Shown: one piece after another, positions 1 through 6,620 of the stretch
Numbering within the stretch: position 1 is the first letter of the stretch
How the letters are laid out: every line of letters starts with the position of its first letter
DNA from: Eubacterium sp.
GTDB lineage: Bacteria > Bacillota > Clostridia > Oscillospirales > Acutalibacteraceae
Direction of reading: 5' to 3'
DNA: 9,498 nt
Assembly (NCBI GenBank): GCA_017543415.1
Contig: JAFYGD010000216.1
Span: 1-9,498 of the forward strand
Translations under genes and position numbers: made by a program
Notes under the pieces: generated by a model
Told to the model about the DNA's origin: nothing
The model's database searches: none
The model's input: the letters and a program-made list of their open reading frames with translations, nothing else

Positions 1-2558
1 ACCGGAATATTGCAGGTAACACCTTTATATCTCATATAAAGAGCGTTATCGGAATCGGGAGTCCACCTGTTCTCGTTTTGGAAATCGTAAAGAAGAACGT
101 CGTGCTGGTACAGCCTGTCATTTTCGTCTTCAACATTTTCAAAGTATGCGCCTATTCCGCCGAAATCAAATTTAAGCGCGTAAACCTTTTGTGTGTTGTC
201 CTTGTAATTAACGGTCAGCGTAGACTCTGTAAAGTCCTTATGAGACCAATCGTAGAAGCCTTCGGAATTTTCAGCAAAAACAAGCTCGTCAGGCTTTGCA
301 AGCGTGAAGGAGATTGACTTAACATCCGTGGAAACAACGCTTACGGGTACCGTACAGGTTTTTCCGCGGAATTCAACGTAGAAGTAGTTATCTCCGTCAA
401 CGCTCCACGGTGTAATGAACTGTTCGTGGTAAAGATTAATCTCGTTTTCTTCAAGAATTTCTCCGTTATATACGAATCTATGCTCGGGTCTTCCGTCAAT
501 TTCAACCTCGGAAAAAACGTATTCGTTTACGCTGTCGTCCTTGTTTGTAACAATCAGCTTGTCGCCGTCAACAAAGCCCGGAATATCATACGCCATATAA
601 TGCATTCCGCCGACAGGCGATATGTCCTCGCGCGTATCGCCATCAATAACCGTTGCGGGGCTTGCCTTAACAACCGAAATGGATTTAGTGTTGTTTTCAA
701 TAATGGTAACGTTAACCGGATTTGAAAGCTTGCTTAAATATTCAACATAATAAACGTTGTTGGTATTTTTGCCCCACGGGCTCTGATACTGGTTTGAGGT
801 TGTCCAAATATCATCGAGCATCTCTCCGTCAGCGGCAAAGAAAGCGCTTATGTGCATTTCGTCGCTGTGCTGATAGGTGAAGGCCTTTGTTGAATCGTCG
901 GTGTAGGTAATAACAAGCGTATCGCCCTCAAGAAAATCGGGTTCGTTATAAAACCAGGTTCCCTCGTCCTCCCAGCCGTTTGAATTCTCATAGTAAACGG
1001 CGGGCTTGCTTCTTGTATACTGAAGCGATTTAACGGGATTTGCTTTAATTGTTACGTAAAGCGTAACGCTTTTGCCTGAATAAGTAACGTAGTATTCGTT
1101 ATCTGTTCCTACCACCCACGGATTATTCTTCTGGTCTGAATAAAAGCGAACCTCGCCTGAAAGAACATCTCCGTTTGAAGCAACGAATTCGGTTTGGTCG
1201 GTTTTGTCGTTGAACGTACAGGTGTAAACCGTAGAAACATTGTTGGTGTCGGTAACAGTAATCTTATCGCCCGTTCTTTCCCACGGAACGCGGTATTCAA
1301 ATCCGTCTCCGTAGTCATAGCCCTCGGTGCCTTCGTAATATGTAATAGGCTCGGCTCTTGTGTAGGAAATGGATTTAACGGGATTAGCTTTAACCGTTGC
1401 ATAAAGAGTCTTTTGCTGACCCATATAATTGATATAAAACTCGTTGCTGTTGCCAAGCACCCAAGGCGTAAAGCGCTGGGAATCATCAATTGTTACGCCG
1501 TTTTCACCGTTTGTTTGAATGGTTTTTGAACCGTCTGCGGACTCAAAATAGAGTTCCCAGTATGCGTTCTTTTTACAGGTGTATTCGGTTATCTTCTGAC
1601 CTTCGTATACAATTAACTTATCGCCCTCTTTGAAATTCGGGTGCTCGTAGTAGTATTTGTCATCCCATGAATCGTAGCGCGTATTGCCCTCGATATATTC
1701 ATCGGTGCCTGCTCTGATATAATCAATTTTCGTTACGGGATTTGAAACTACCGTAATCGGAACATCAAATTCAAGTCCGCTGTATTCAACGGTAAAGGTG
1801 TGTTCAACGTTTGTTGCCCACGGTTCATTGTGTTTATTGCGTGAAATTGTATCAGCATAGGGGATAATCTCGTCGTTTTCATCGTAAAAATCGAAGCTGT
1901 AATCAACATCGCGGTAAGTATATTCAACGGCGTTGGTTTCACCCGTAAAAACAACCGATATTTTGTCGCCTTCCCTGAAATACGGGCTGTCATAATTAAA
2001 GAAATGACCGTATTCATCATCGTCTTCCCAACTGCCGTTTGTGTTTTCTATTACGGTAAACGGCTCAACGGGGATGAATTCAAAGGATGCAACCGGGTTC
2101 TGAACAATAGTAACGGGAATAGCTTTTCTGATACCCTTGTATTCAATGAATAACGTGTTGTTGTTTTCGCCGAGCTGAAGATGCTTGCCTACCTGATTCT
2201 GTTCATCAATAAACTCAACCTCAGGGTCGTTTCCCTCAAATTTAATTCTGTCGCCGGTCTCTTCGTTTAAAAAATAGTATCCGTCTTCAAAAAACTTAGC
2301 TGTGTAGACGAAGCGATTGTCATCGTTATCAATGATAGTTAACTTATCGCCTTCGCCGTATTTTACATAGCTGTAACAGAAGTAGTCTTGCGATTCTTCG
2401 TCTGTATCCCACCAGCCGTCGGTTTCAAAATACTCTGTAAACGGGTCGTCGGGTGTGAATTCAAAATCCTTAATCTCTCCGTCATATCCGAAAGCGGAAA
2501 AGGGTAAAAGCGTTACTGTCATCACAACTGATAGTAATAATGCCAAAGACTTTTTCAT
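1..2558 (-). CDS. Large secreted repeat protein with Ig-like modules (partial, C-terminus outside window)
   Basis: The reading frame is open from an ATG at 2556-2558 to the left edge, giving 852 visible codons and no stop. The start has a good ribosome binding site (AAAAGGAGAG, 2564-2573). Residues 1-24 form a classic signal peptide: MKK, a hydrophobic run (LALLLSVVMTVTLLPF), then Ala-Phe-Gly as a probable cleavage site. The rest is seven divergent repeats of about 115-125 residues, rich in Asp, Glu, Tyr, Asn and aromatic residues. Each carries motifs such as W.(L/V)G..NE.YV.Y.GK, a beta-strand ending in V.NPVKSI.YT.A.P, and EGDKL.V. This pattern resembles extracellular Ig-like beta-sandwich arrays. 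The protein is probably exported and exposed on the cell surface; an anchor (LPXTG, SLH or dockerin) would lie in the missing C-terminus. No catalytic domain is visible. It is divergent from the double-HTH regulator at 2711. The specific function is not recognised; an adhesin or structural role is a guess. Confidence 0.85.
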   Translation of the reverse strand, partial: MKKSLALLLSVVMTVTLLPFSAFGYDGEIKDFEFTPDDPFTEYFETDGWWDTDEESQDYFCYSYVKYGEGDKLTIIDNDDNRFVYTAKFFEDGYYFLNEETGDRIKFEGNDPEVEFIDEQNQVGKHLQLGENNNTLFIEYKGIRKAIPVTIVQNPVASFEFIPVEPFTVIENTNGSWEDDDEYGHFFNYDSPYFREGDKISVVFTGETNAVEYTYRDVDYSFDFYDENDEIIPYADTISRNKHNEPWATNVEHTFTVEYSGLEFDVPITVVSNPVTKIDYIRAGTDEYIEGNTRYDSWDDKYYYEHPNFKEGDKLIVYEGQKITEYTCKKNAYWELYFESADGSKTIQTNGENGVTIDDSQRFTPWVLGNSNEFYINYMGQQKTLYATVKANPVKSISYTRAEPITYYEGTEGYDYGDGFEYRVPWERTGDKITVTDTNNVSTVYTCTFNDKTDQTEFVASNGDVLSGEVRFYSDQKNNPWVVGTDNEYYVTYSGKSVTLYVTIKANPVKSLQYTRSKPAVYYENSNGWEDEGTWFYNEPDFLEGDTLVITYTDDSTKAFTYQHSDEMHISAFFAADGEMLDDIWTTSNQYQSPWGKNTNNVYYVEYLSKLSNPVNVTIIENNTKSISVVKASPATVIDGDTREDISPVGGMHYMAYDIPGFVDGDKLIVTNKDDSVNEYVFSEVEIDGRPEHRFVYNGEILEENEINLYHEQFITPWSVDGDNYFYVEFRGKTCTVPVSVVSTDVKSISFTLAKPDELVFAENSEGFYDWSHKDFTESTLTVNYKDNTQKVYALKFDFGGIGAYFENVEDENDRLYQHDVLLYDFQNENRWTPDSDNALYMRYKGVTCNIP
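3..2477 (-). repeat. Seven tandem divergent protein-level repeats (Ig-like modules)
   Basis: Taking the Asn of the NPV motif (or its equivalent) as the unit boundary, units begin at residues 28, 154, 273, 392, 507, 622 and 744. These correspond to plus-strand blocks 2100-2477, 1743-2099, 1386-1742, 1041-1385, 696-1040, 330-695 and 3-329. Unit lengths are 126, 119, 119, 115, 115, 122 and at least 109 residues. The junction reads QNPVAS, SNPVTK, ANPVKS, ANPVKS, ENNTKS and STDVKS in successive units. The junctions that start units 4 and 5 are the most alike (VKANPVKSISYTRAEP against IKANPVKSLQYTRSKP). The units differ enough at DNA level that this is an old, diverged array rather than a recent tandem duplication. 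Unit 7 is still incomplete at the window edge. Confidence 0.75.
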
Positions 2559-2601
2559 AAATACTCTCCTTTTCAAAAAATGTTTATAATCCTGTAATTT
2601 T

Positions 2602-2630
2602 AGTATAAATAATAAAAGTATGATAGTAAA
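2602..2630 (-). promoter_or_regulatory. Predicted sigma-A-type promoter of the surface protein gene
   Basis: On the minus strand, TTTACT (2625-2630) is followed after 17 bases by TATACT (2602-2607). The -10 hexamer matches the consensus at five of six positions and the -35 at four of six. The predicted transcript would start near 2595, leaving a leader of about 35-40 bases before the ATG at 2558. This is pattern matching only. Confidence 0.45.
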
Positions 2631-2644
2631 CAAAATTTCAAATA

Positions 2645-2655
2645 TGTCATTGACA
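2645..2655. promoter_or_regulatory. Short palindrome TGTCA-T-TGACA, possible operator
   Basis: A perfect 5-bp inverted repeat with a one-base centre lies between the two divergent genes. Its right half is the TTGACA hexamer at 2650-2655, which could be a -35 element for the plus-strand regulator; the matching -10 (TATTTC, 2673-2678, 17-base spacing) is weak. A second inverted repeat, CAAAATT (2631-2637) with AATTTTG (2655-2661), brackets the site. The position would suit an operator for the neighbouring HTH protein, but no known motif is matched. Confidence 0.25.
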
Positions 2656-2710
2656 ATTTTGGTATTGATTTTTATTTCACTTTGCACTATTATGGTCTTG
2701 AGGTGATAAA

Positions 2711-4075
2711 ATGACTTTCGGTCAGGTAATTAATGAATATCTCAGCACTTATAATATCAGCGCTAAGCTTTTGTCCCAAAAAAGCGGCGTTTCCGCATCA
2801 ACGGTAAGCAGGCTCAGGAATACCGCAGAAGGAATAACTATGTCCGATGAGCAGCTTGCCTCTATTGCAAATGCTATTGAAGAGCTTAGTAAAAACATCG
2901 TAAGCGCTGATGAGGTACGCGTTAAGCTCATTTCAAGTCAAAATTTTAAGGGTGAGGGAGTAAGAATTATTCCCGAAAACCTTAATTTGCTTATTGAACA
3001 GCTTAACATAAATGTGTCAGAGCTTTCAAAAAGCCTTAATTTTGATTCCTCATATCTTTCGCGTATAAGAAGCGGAAAGCGTAAGCCGGCGGATTCGCTA
3101 AGCTTTGCAAAAAGCATTAGCCGTTTTGCCGTTAAAAAGAGTACTGAAAAGGGAATGGAAAAGCAGCTGCGTGAGCTTATAGGCTCAAATAATAAAAGCC
3201 TGCAAGAGGATATTGCCTTGTGGCTTTGTGAAGGTGAAATTAAAAGAAGCAGCCGTATTGAAAACTTCTTAACAATACTTAATGATTTTAATCTTGATGA
3301 ATATATTGAAAGCATTCATTTTAACGATATAAAGGTTCCAACTATCCCTTTTAATATCCCCGTTTCAAAAACCTACTACGGATTATCAGAGATGCGCAGG
3401 GGCGAGCTTGACTTTTTTAAATCCGCAATTCTTTCAAAATCAATGGAAGATGTGTTTATGCACAGTGAAATGCCTATGGCGGATATGGCAGAGGATGTTG
3501 CCTTCGGTAAAAAATGGATGATGTCAATTGCCGTGCTTTTGAAAAAAGGAATTCACCTTAATATCATTCATAATCTTGACCGTCCCTGGGATGAAATAAT
3601 GCTTGGGCTTGAAGCATGGATACCTATCTATATGACCGGGCTTGTTTCACCTTACTATATTAAAAATCCCAATAAAGGCGTGTTCCGCCACTTAAACTAT
3701 GTTTCTGGCACGGCTGCGCTCAGCGGAGAATGTGTTGAAGGTAAGCACAGTGAGGGAAGGTATTATCTAAGCCGCAGCAGGGAAGAAGTGACGTATTTTA
3801 AAGCACAGGCTGAAAACCTGCTTTCAAAGGCTTCTCCGCTTATGGAAATCTATACTGAGGAAAACGAATCTTCCTTTAATGACTTTCTCTCTTCTCATGA
3901 GGATTACTATGAGCTTGAAAGCGCAAAAAGCGTGTTCAAAAATATAAAAATTAATGTGTGTGAGGGTAAGTGGGTTTCGGTTTCCAAAAACAATTCGCCG
4001 CATATTCATTTCCTTATCTTCCACCCAAGGCTTGTTGAGGGAATAGCGTCATTTTCCGCCCCCGTCAGCGAATAA
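2711..4075 (+). CDS. Transcriptional regulator with two HTH domains and an uncharacterised C-terminal domain
   Basis: This 454-residue protein starts at an ATG preceded by GAGGTGA (2700-2706) at good spacing. Residues 14-40 (NISAKLLSQKSGVSASTVSR...) form an XRE/Cro-C1-type helix-turn-helix. Residues 99-125 (NINVSELSKSLNFDSSYLSR) form a second, with the typical helix pair and an RSGKRKP turn after it. A mainly helical linker (about 135-200) leads to a domain at about 205-454 that I cannot assign. It contains a conserved-looking stretch, KKGIHLNIIHNLDRPWDEIMLGLEAWIP cut here into LNIIHNLDRPW (283-293) and LGLEAWIPIYMTGL (298-311), and no obvious signal peptide or membrane segment. A cytosolic DNA-binding regulator with a sensing or oligomerisation domain is the likely role. 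Its divergent placement next to the surface protein suggests that gene, and itself, as targets. It ends in a shared bidirectional terminator. Confidence 0.85.
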   Translation: MTFGQVINEYLSTYNISAKLLSQKSGVSASTVSRLRNTAEGITMSDEQLASIANAIEELSKNIVSADEVRVKLISSQNFKGEGVRIIPENLNLLIEQLNINVSELSKSLNFDSSYLSRIRSGKRKPADSLSFAKSISRFAVKKSTEKGMEKQLRELIGSNNKSLQEDIALWLCEGEIKRSSRIENFLTILNDFNLDEYIESIHFNDIKVPTIPFNIPVSKTYYGLSEMRRGELDFFKSAILSKSMEDVFMHSEMPMADMAEDVAFGKKWMMSIAVLLKKGIHLNIIHNLDRPWDEIMLGLEAWIPIYMTGLVSPYYIKNPNKGVFRHLNYVSGTAALSGECVEGKHSEGRYYLSRSREEVTYFKAQAENLLSKASPLMEIYTEENESSFNDFLSSHEDYYELESAKSVFKNIKINVCEGKWVSVSKNNSPHIHFLIFHPRLVEGIASFSAPVSE

Positions 4076-4107
4076 AAAAACACCCTACGGGGTGTTTTTT
4101 TATTCGC
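4068..4107. terminator. Bidirectional rho-independent terminator with 18-bp perfect arms
   Basis: The arm at 4068-4085 (GCGAAT, seven A, CACCC) is exactly complementary to the arm at 4090-4107, around the loop TACG (4086-4089). The GC core CACCC/GGGTG is flanked by A7 and T7, so it works in both directions as a U-tract terminator. On the plus strand the loop reads C(UACG)G, an unusually stable UNCG tetraloop. The stop codon of the plus-strand regulator (4073-4075) and that of the minus-strand operon (4100-4102) both lie inside the arms, as do the last Glu codons of both genes. Confidence 0.93.
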
Positions 4108-4780
4108 CAATGTAAGCGCCTTCGTTGGTGCAGATAAGGCTGTATTTACCAAAACGGTAAAACCTCTTTAATCCGCTGAGCTTTTCGCTTACATCGCTTA
4201 CTATAAAGTCGCTTCTGTTAATTTTCCTGAGCTTGTTTTTACAGCAGACGTAAATGCCTTCTTCGTCCGAAGAAACAAAGCACGGCGCCGTAAAGGTGTC
4301 CGCTTCTCTTGAACCTATCCTTAAATCAAGGTTAAGCTTGTTTCCGTCCGCAAGGTAGCGTATAACGCAGTCCTCCTCCCTGCAGCAGCACCATACATAT
4401 TCTCCGTCCGCAGCAAGTCCGGTAACGGTTTTGTCGTTGTAGGTAAGCGTTTTCTGCCACAGCATTTCGCCGTTTCTGTCGTACATTGCGCACTGTCCGT
4501 TGGAAAAGATTATAAAAACGTTTCTGTTCGGAAGAATAACTGCCTCGCAGTCCGTAAAATCGGCAATGCTTTCGCCGATTTTTTTAAATGCGGAATTGCC
4601 GAACTTTTTAATAAGGTATGCGTTTTTAGTAACAACCTCTTTTTCAAGCGTTTCAAGGTCAAGAATAAAGTATCCCGTCTTATAACCGCCCTCAACTGCC
4701 AGTGCTTTTTCCGCAAGTATAATCTTTCTGTCAGTGTACTTTACAACGTCAATAAGCTCTTTTGAAGTTATTTTAACCAT
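4100..4780 (-). CDS. Hypothetical cytosolic protein, beta-propeller-like, last gene of the acn-icd-rex operon
   Basis: This 226-residue protein starts at an ATG (4778-4780) with AAGGAGG (4789-4795) upstream; that binding site is embedded in the last codons of rex, whose stop is three bases away. No signal peptide or membrane segment is visible, so it is probably cytosolic. Much of the sequence reads as short beta-strands with turn motifs of the PQQ/WD-propeller kind, for example YDRNGEMLWQKTL (100-112), LAADGEYVWCCC (122-133) and DEEGIYVCCKNKLRKINRSD (172-191), but it is too short for a full propeller. It has ten cysteines, with runs at 131-133 and 179-180. I do not recognise a family. The tight spacing implies co-transcription and perhaps translational coupling with rex, so a redox link is conceivable but unsupported by any motif. 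Confidence 0.8.
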   Translation of the reverse strand: MVKITSKELIDVVKYTDRKIILAEKALAVEGGYKTGYFILDLETLEKEVVTKNAYLIKKFGNSAFKKIGESIADFTDCEAVILPNRNVFIIFSNGQCAMYDRNGEMLWQKTLTYNDKTVTGLAADGEYVWCCCREEDCVIRYLADGNKLNLDLRIGSREADTFTAPCFVSSDEEGIYVCCKNKLRKINRSDFIVSDVSEKLSGLKRFYRFGKYSLICTNEGAYIGE

Positions 4781-4783
4781 AGC

Positions 4784-5419
4784 TTAATCCTCCTTACTGC
4801 TTGTAAGGAAACTTAAGGTCATAAGGCTGTCCGTAAGGTGAACGTTTTCAACAAGCACTTCGGGGTGAACCATTGCAATATCGTAGTTTGAAAAATTCCA
4901 GAAGCTCTTTATTCCGAGCCTGCAAAGCAAATCCGTAAGCTCCTTCATATCGTTTGATGGAATACATATTACCGCGCAGACAGGGGAGTTATCAATACAG
5001 AAATTTTCAAGATAATCAACATGGCGAACGGGAAGCCCGTGAATCATAGTTCCGCTCATTGCTTCGTTTTTATCAAAAATACCGATAAGCTTAAAGCCGC
5101 TCTGGCGCTGCATAATTTTGTTTGCAACCGCTTTGCCGAGGTTGCCCGCGCCTATGAGAATTGTTTTCTGCTCGCGGTTAACGCAAAGTATTTCGCCTAT
5201 TTTAGCGTGCAGCTCGGGTACGTTGTAGCCGTAACCCTGCTGTCCGAAACCGCCGAAGCAGTTAAAATCGTGGCGGATTTGCGAAGCCGTAAGCCCCATC
5301 CTTTCCGAAAGCTCGTTTGAGCTGATTCGCGCAATACCGTTGTTCTTAAGGTTTTCAAGAAAACGGTAATACCTCGGAAGCCTTTTTATTACCGAAATTG
5401 AAATATTACTTTCTTTCAT
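4784..5419 (-). CDS. rex: Redox-sensing transcriptional repressor Rex
   Basis: Rex is a homodimeric repressor that binds DNA when NAD+ is high and lets go when NADH binds. The protein has the expected order: an N-terminal winged helix (about 1-80) beginning ISISVIKRLPRYYRFLENL, with the family's recognition region TASQIRHDFNCFGGFGQQGYGYNV cut here as TASQIRHDFN (44-53) and GGFGQQGYGY (56-65). A Rossmann domain follows, with GAGNLG (90-95) and an acidic residue at the end of beta-2 (IFDKN, D116). The C-terminal helix (HLTDSLMTLSFL) is the domain-swap helix of Rex dimers. With the ATG at 5417-5419 the protein has 211 residues, normal for the family. I prefer this start to an in-frame GTG at 5426-5428, because GGTGAT (5424-5429) sits where a ribosome binding site for the ATG should be and the GTG has none. 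It is third in the operon and probably autoregulated. Confidence 0.95.
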   Translation of the reverse strand: MKESNISISVIKRLPRYYRFLENLKNNGIARISSNELSERMGLTASQIRHDFNCFGGFGQQGYGYNVPELHAKIGEILCVNREQKTILIGAGNLGKAVANKIMQRQSGFKLIGIFDKNEAMSGTMIHGLPVRHVDYLENFCIDNSPVCAVICIPSNDMKELTDLLCRLGIKSFWNFSNYDIAMVHPEVLVENVHLTDSLMTLSFLTSSKED

Positions 5420-5430
5420 CTTTATCACCG

Positions 5431-6606
5431 TTATTTCATGTTAGTGATTGTTTCCATTACGTAATTGCCGAATTCCTCGCAGGTGCAGCCTGTGTCGCGG
5501 CCGGTAATGGTAAGCTTCTTTTCGTCGAACATACATTTGTCAAGCGCTGCTTCAAGAGCGTCAGCCTCTTTCTGATAGCCGATGTGTGAAAGCAGCATTA
5601 CCGTTGCCCTGAGCATTGAACACGGGTCAGCGTACTTGCCTCTGCCCTCTGCAAGCATACGCGGAGCAGAGCCGTGAATAGCCTCAAACATAGCGTATTT
5701 CTTGCCTATGTTTGCGCTTCCTGCGGTACCAACGCCGCCCTGGAATTCGGCAGCCTCGTCTGTAATGATGTCGCCGTAAAGGTTCGGAAGAACGAATACC
5801 TTAAAGTCCTTCCTCCTTGCAGGGTCAATCAGCTTTGCCGTGGTAATGTCAATGAACCAGTCGTCAGTAATGATTTCGGGATATTCCTCGCCAACCTTCT
5901 TTGCTATGTTAAGGAACTTACCGTCCGTGGTTTTAATGATGTTAGCCTTTGTAATAATAGAAACCTTTTCCTTGTGGTTTTTTCTTGCGTATTCATAAGC
6001 AAGGCGCGCAATTCTTTCACAGCCCTCCTCGGTAGCAACGGTAAAGTCAACCGCAAGGTCGTCTGTAATGTTAACGCCGTATGAGCCAACCGCGTAACCG
6101 CCCTCCGTGTTTTCACGGAAGAAGGTCCAGTCAATGCCTTCCTCGGGAACCTTAACGGGACGAACGTTTGCAAAAAGGTCAAGCGCCTTTCTCATTGCAA
6201 CGTTTGCGCTTTCGATGTTCGGCATGCCGTCGCCCTGGTGCGGAGTGGTAGTCGGGCCTTTAAGTATAACGTGGCAAGCTTTAAGCTCCTCAAGCACGTC
6301 GTCGGGAATTGCTTTAAGATGTGCAATTCTGTTTTCAATGGTAAGACCGTCAATAACCTTGAACTTAATCTTGCCCTTAGTAACCTCGTCCTTGAGCAGG
6401 AACTCAAGAACTCTCTGGCTTTCCTTTGTAATAATCGGGCCTATGCCGTCACCGCCGCAGATGCCTATAACTATTGTGTCAAGGCTCTTGTAGTCGGTGA
6501 ATTCCTTTTCGGTTTTAATTCTTTTAGCTCTTTCAAGCTGAGTTTCCATTAAGACTCTGAACTTGGCAACCGCCTCGTCAAGAATTTTGTTTTCCAAATC
6601 AGTCAT
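5431..6606 (-). CDS. icd: Isocitrate dehydrogenase (isocitrate/isopropylmalate dehydrogenase family)
   Basis: It catalyses oxidative decarboxylation of isocitrate to 2-oxoglutarate, here the source of glutamate carbon. At 391 residues it starts at an ATG with GGAGG (6615-6619) eight bases upstream. GGDGIGP (51-57) opens the dehydrogenase fold after an N-terminal helical extension of about 45 residues. By alignment from memory with E. coli Icd, the isocitrate ligands are S133, N135, R139, R149, R164 (FFRENTEGGY), Y171, K220 (TKANIIK), D253, D279 and D283 (NLYGDIITDEAAEFQGG). The Ser/Asn pair argues for isocitrate rather than isopropylmalate. The coenzyme loop reads HGSAPRM (311-317), where NADP enzymes such as E. 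coli Icd have Lys-Tyr and NAD enzymes usually have Asp-Ile/Val, so the cofactor cannot be called with confidence. The stop lies 11 bases before the preferred rex ATG, and the aconitase stop is 14 bases upstream. Confidence 0.95.
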   Translation of the reverse strand: MTDLENKILDEAVAKFRVLMETQLERAKRIKTEKEFTDYKSLDTIVIGICGGDGIGPIITKESQRVLEFLLKDEVTKGKIKFKVIDGLTIENRIAHLKAIPDDVLEELKACHVILKGPTTTPHQGDGMPNIESANVAMRKALDLFANVRPVKVPEEGIDWTFFRENTEGGYAVGSYGVNITDDLAVDFTVATEEGCERIARLAYEYARKNHKEKVSIITKANIIKTTDGKFLNIAKKVGEEYPEIITDDWFIDITTAKLIDPARRKDFKVFVLPNLYGDIITDEAAEFQGGVGTAGSANIGKKYAMFEAIHGSAPRMLAEGRGKYADPCSMLRATVMLLSHIGYQKEADALEAALDKCMFDEKKLTITGRDTGCTCEEFGNYVMETITNMK

Positions 6607-6620
6607 TGAATTTTCCTCCG

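Noticed and set aside
426..1529. Plus-strand open frames at 426-725 and 1194-1529 inside the surface protein gene
   Set aside because: They lie antisense to a continuous 852-codon frame with a signal peptide and repeats. They lack ribosome binding sites and have low-complexity, Val/Asn-rich translations typical of shadow frames.
3..2477. CRISPR-like or DNA-level tandem repeats
   Set aside because: The periodicity of about 350 bases is seen in the protein only. There are no short identical direct repeats with unique spacers; it is a diverged protein domain array.
2665..2693. TTGATT-N17-TATTAT as promoter of the double-HTH regulator
   Set aside because: The hexamers and spacing look good, but the transcript would start about at the ribosome binding site (2700), leaving almost no leader, so I did not call it as a feature.
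2559..2710. Riboswitch or small RNA in the divergent intergenic region
   Set aside because: The stretch is short and very AT-rich, with no GC-rich stems or recognisable aptamer motif. Only promoter-like elements and short inverted repeats are present.
5426..5428. In-frame GTG as the start of rex
   Set aside because: It has no ribosome binding site of its own, and its bases are part of the GGTGAT that serves the ATG at 5417-5419. Rex proteins usually begin close to the ISxxVIKRLPRYYR block, which fits the ATG.
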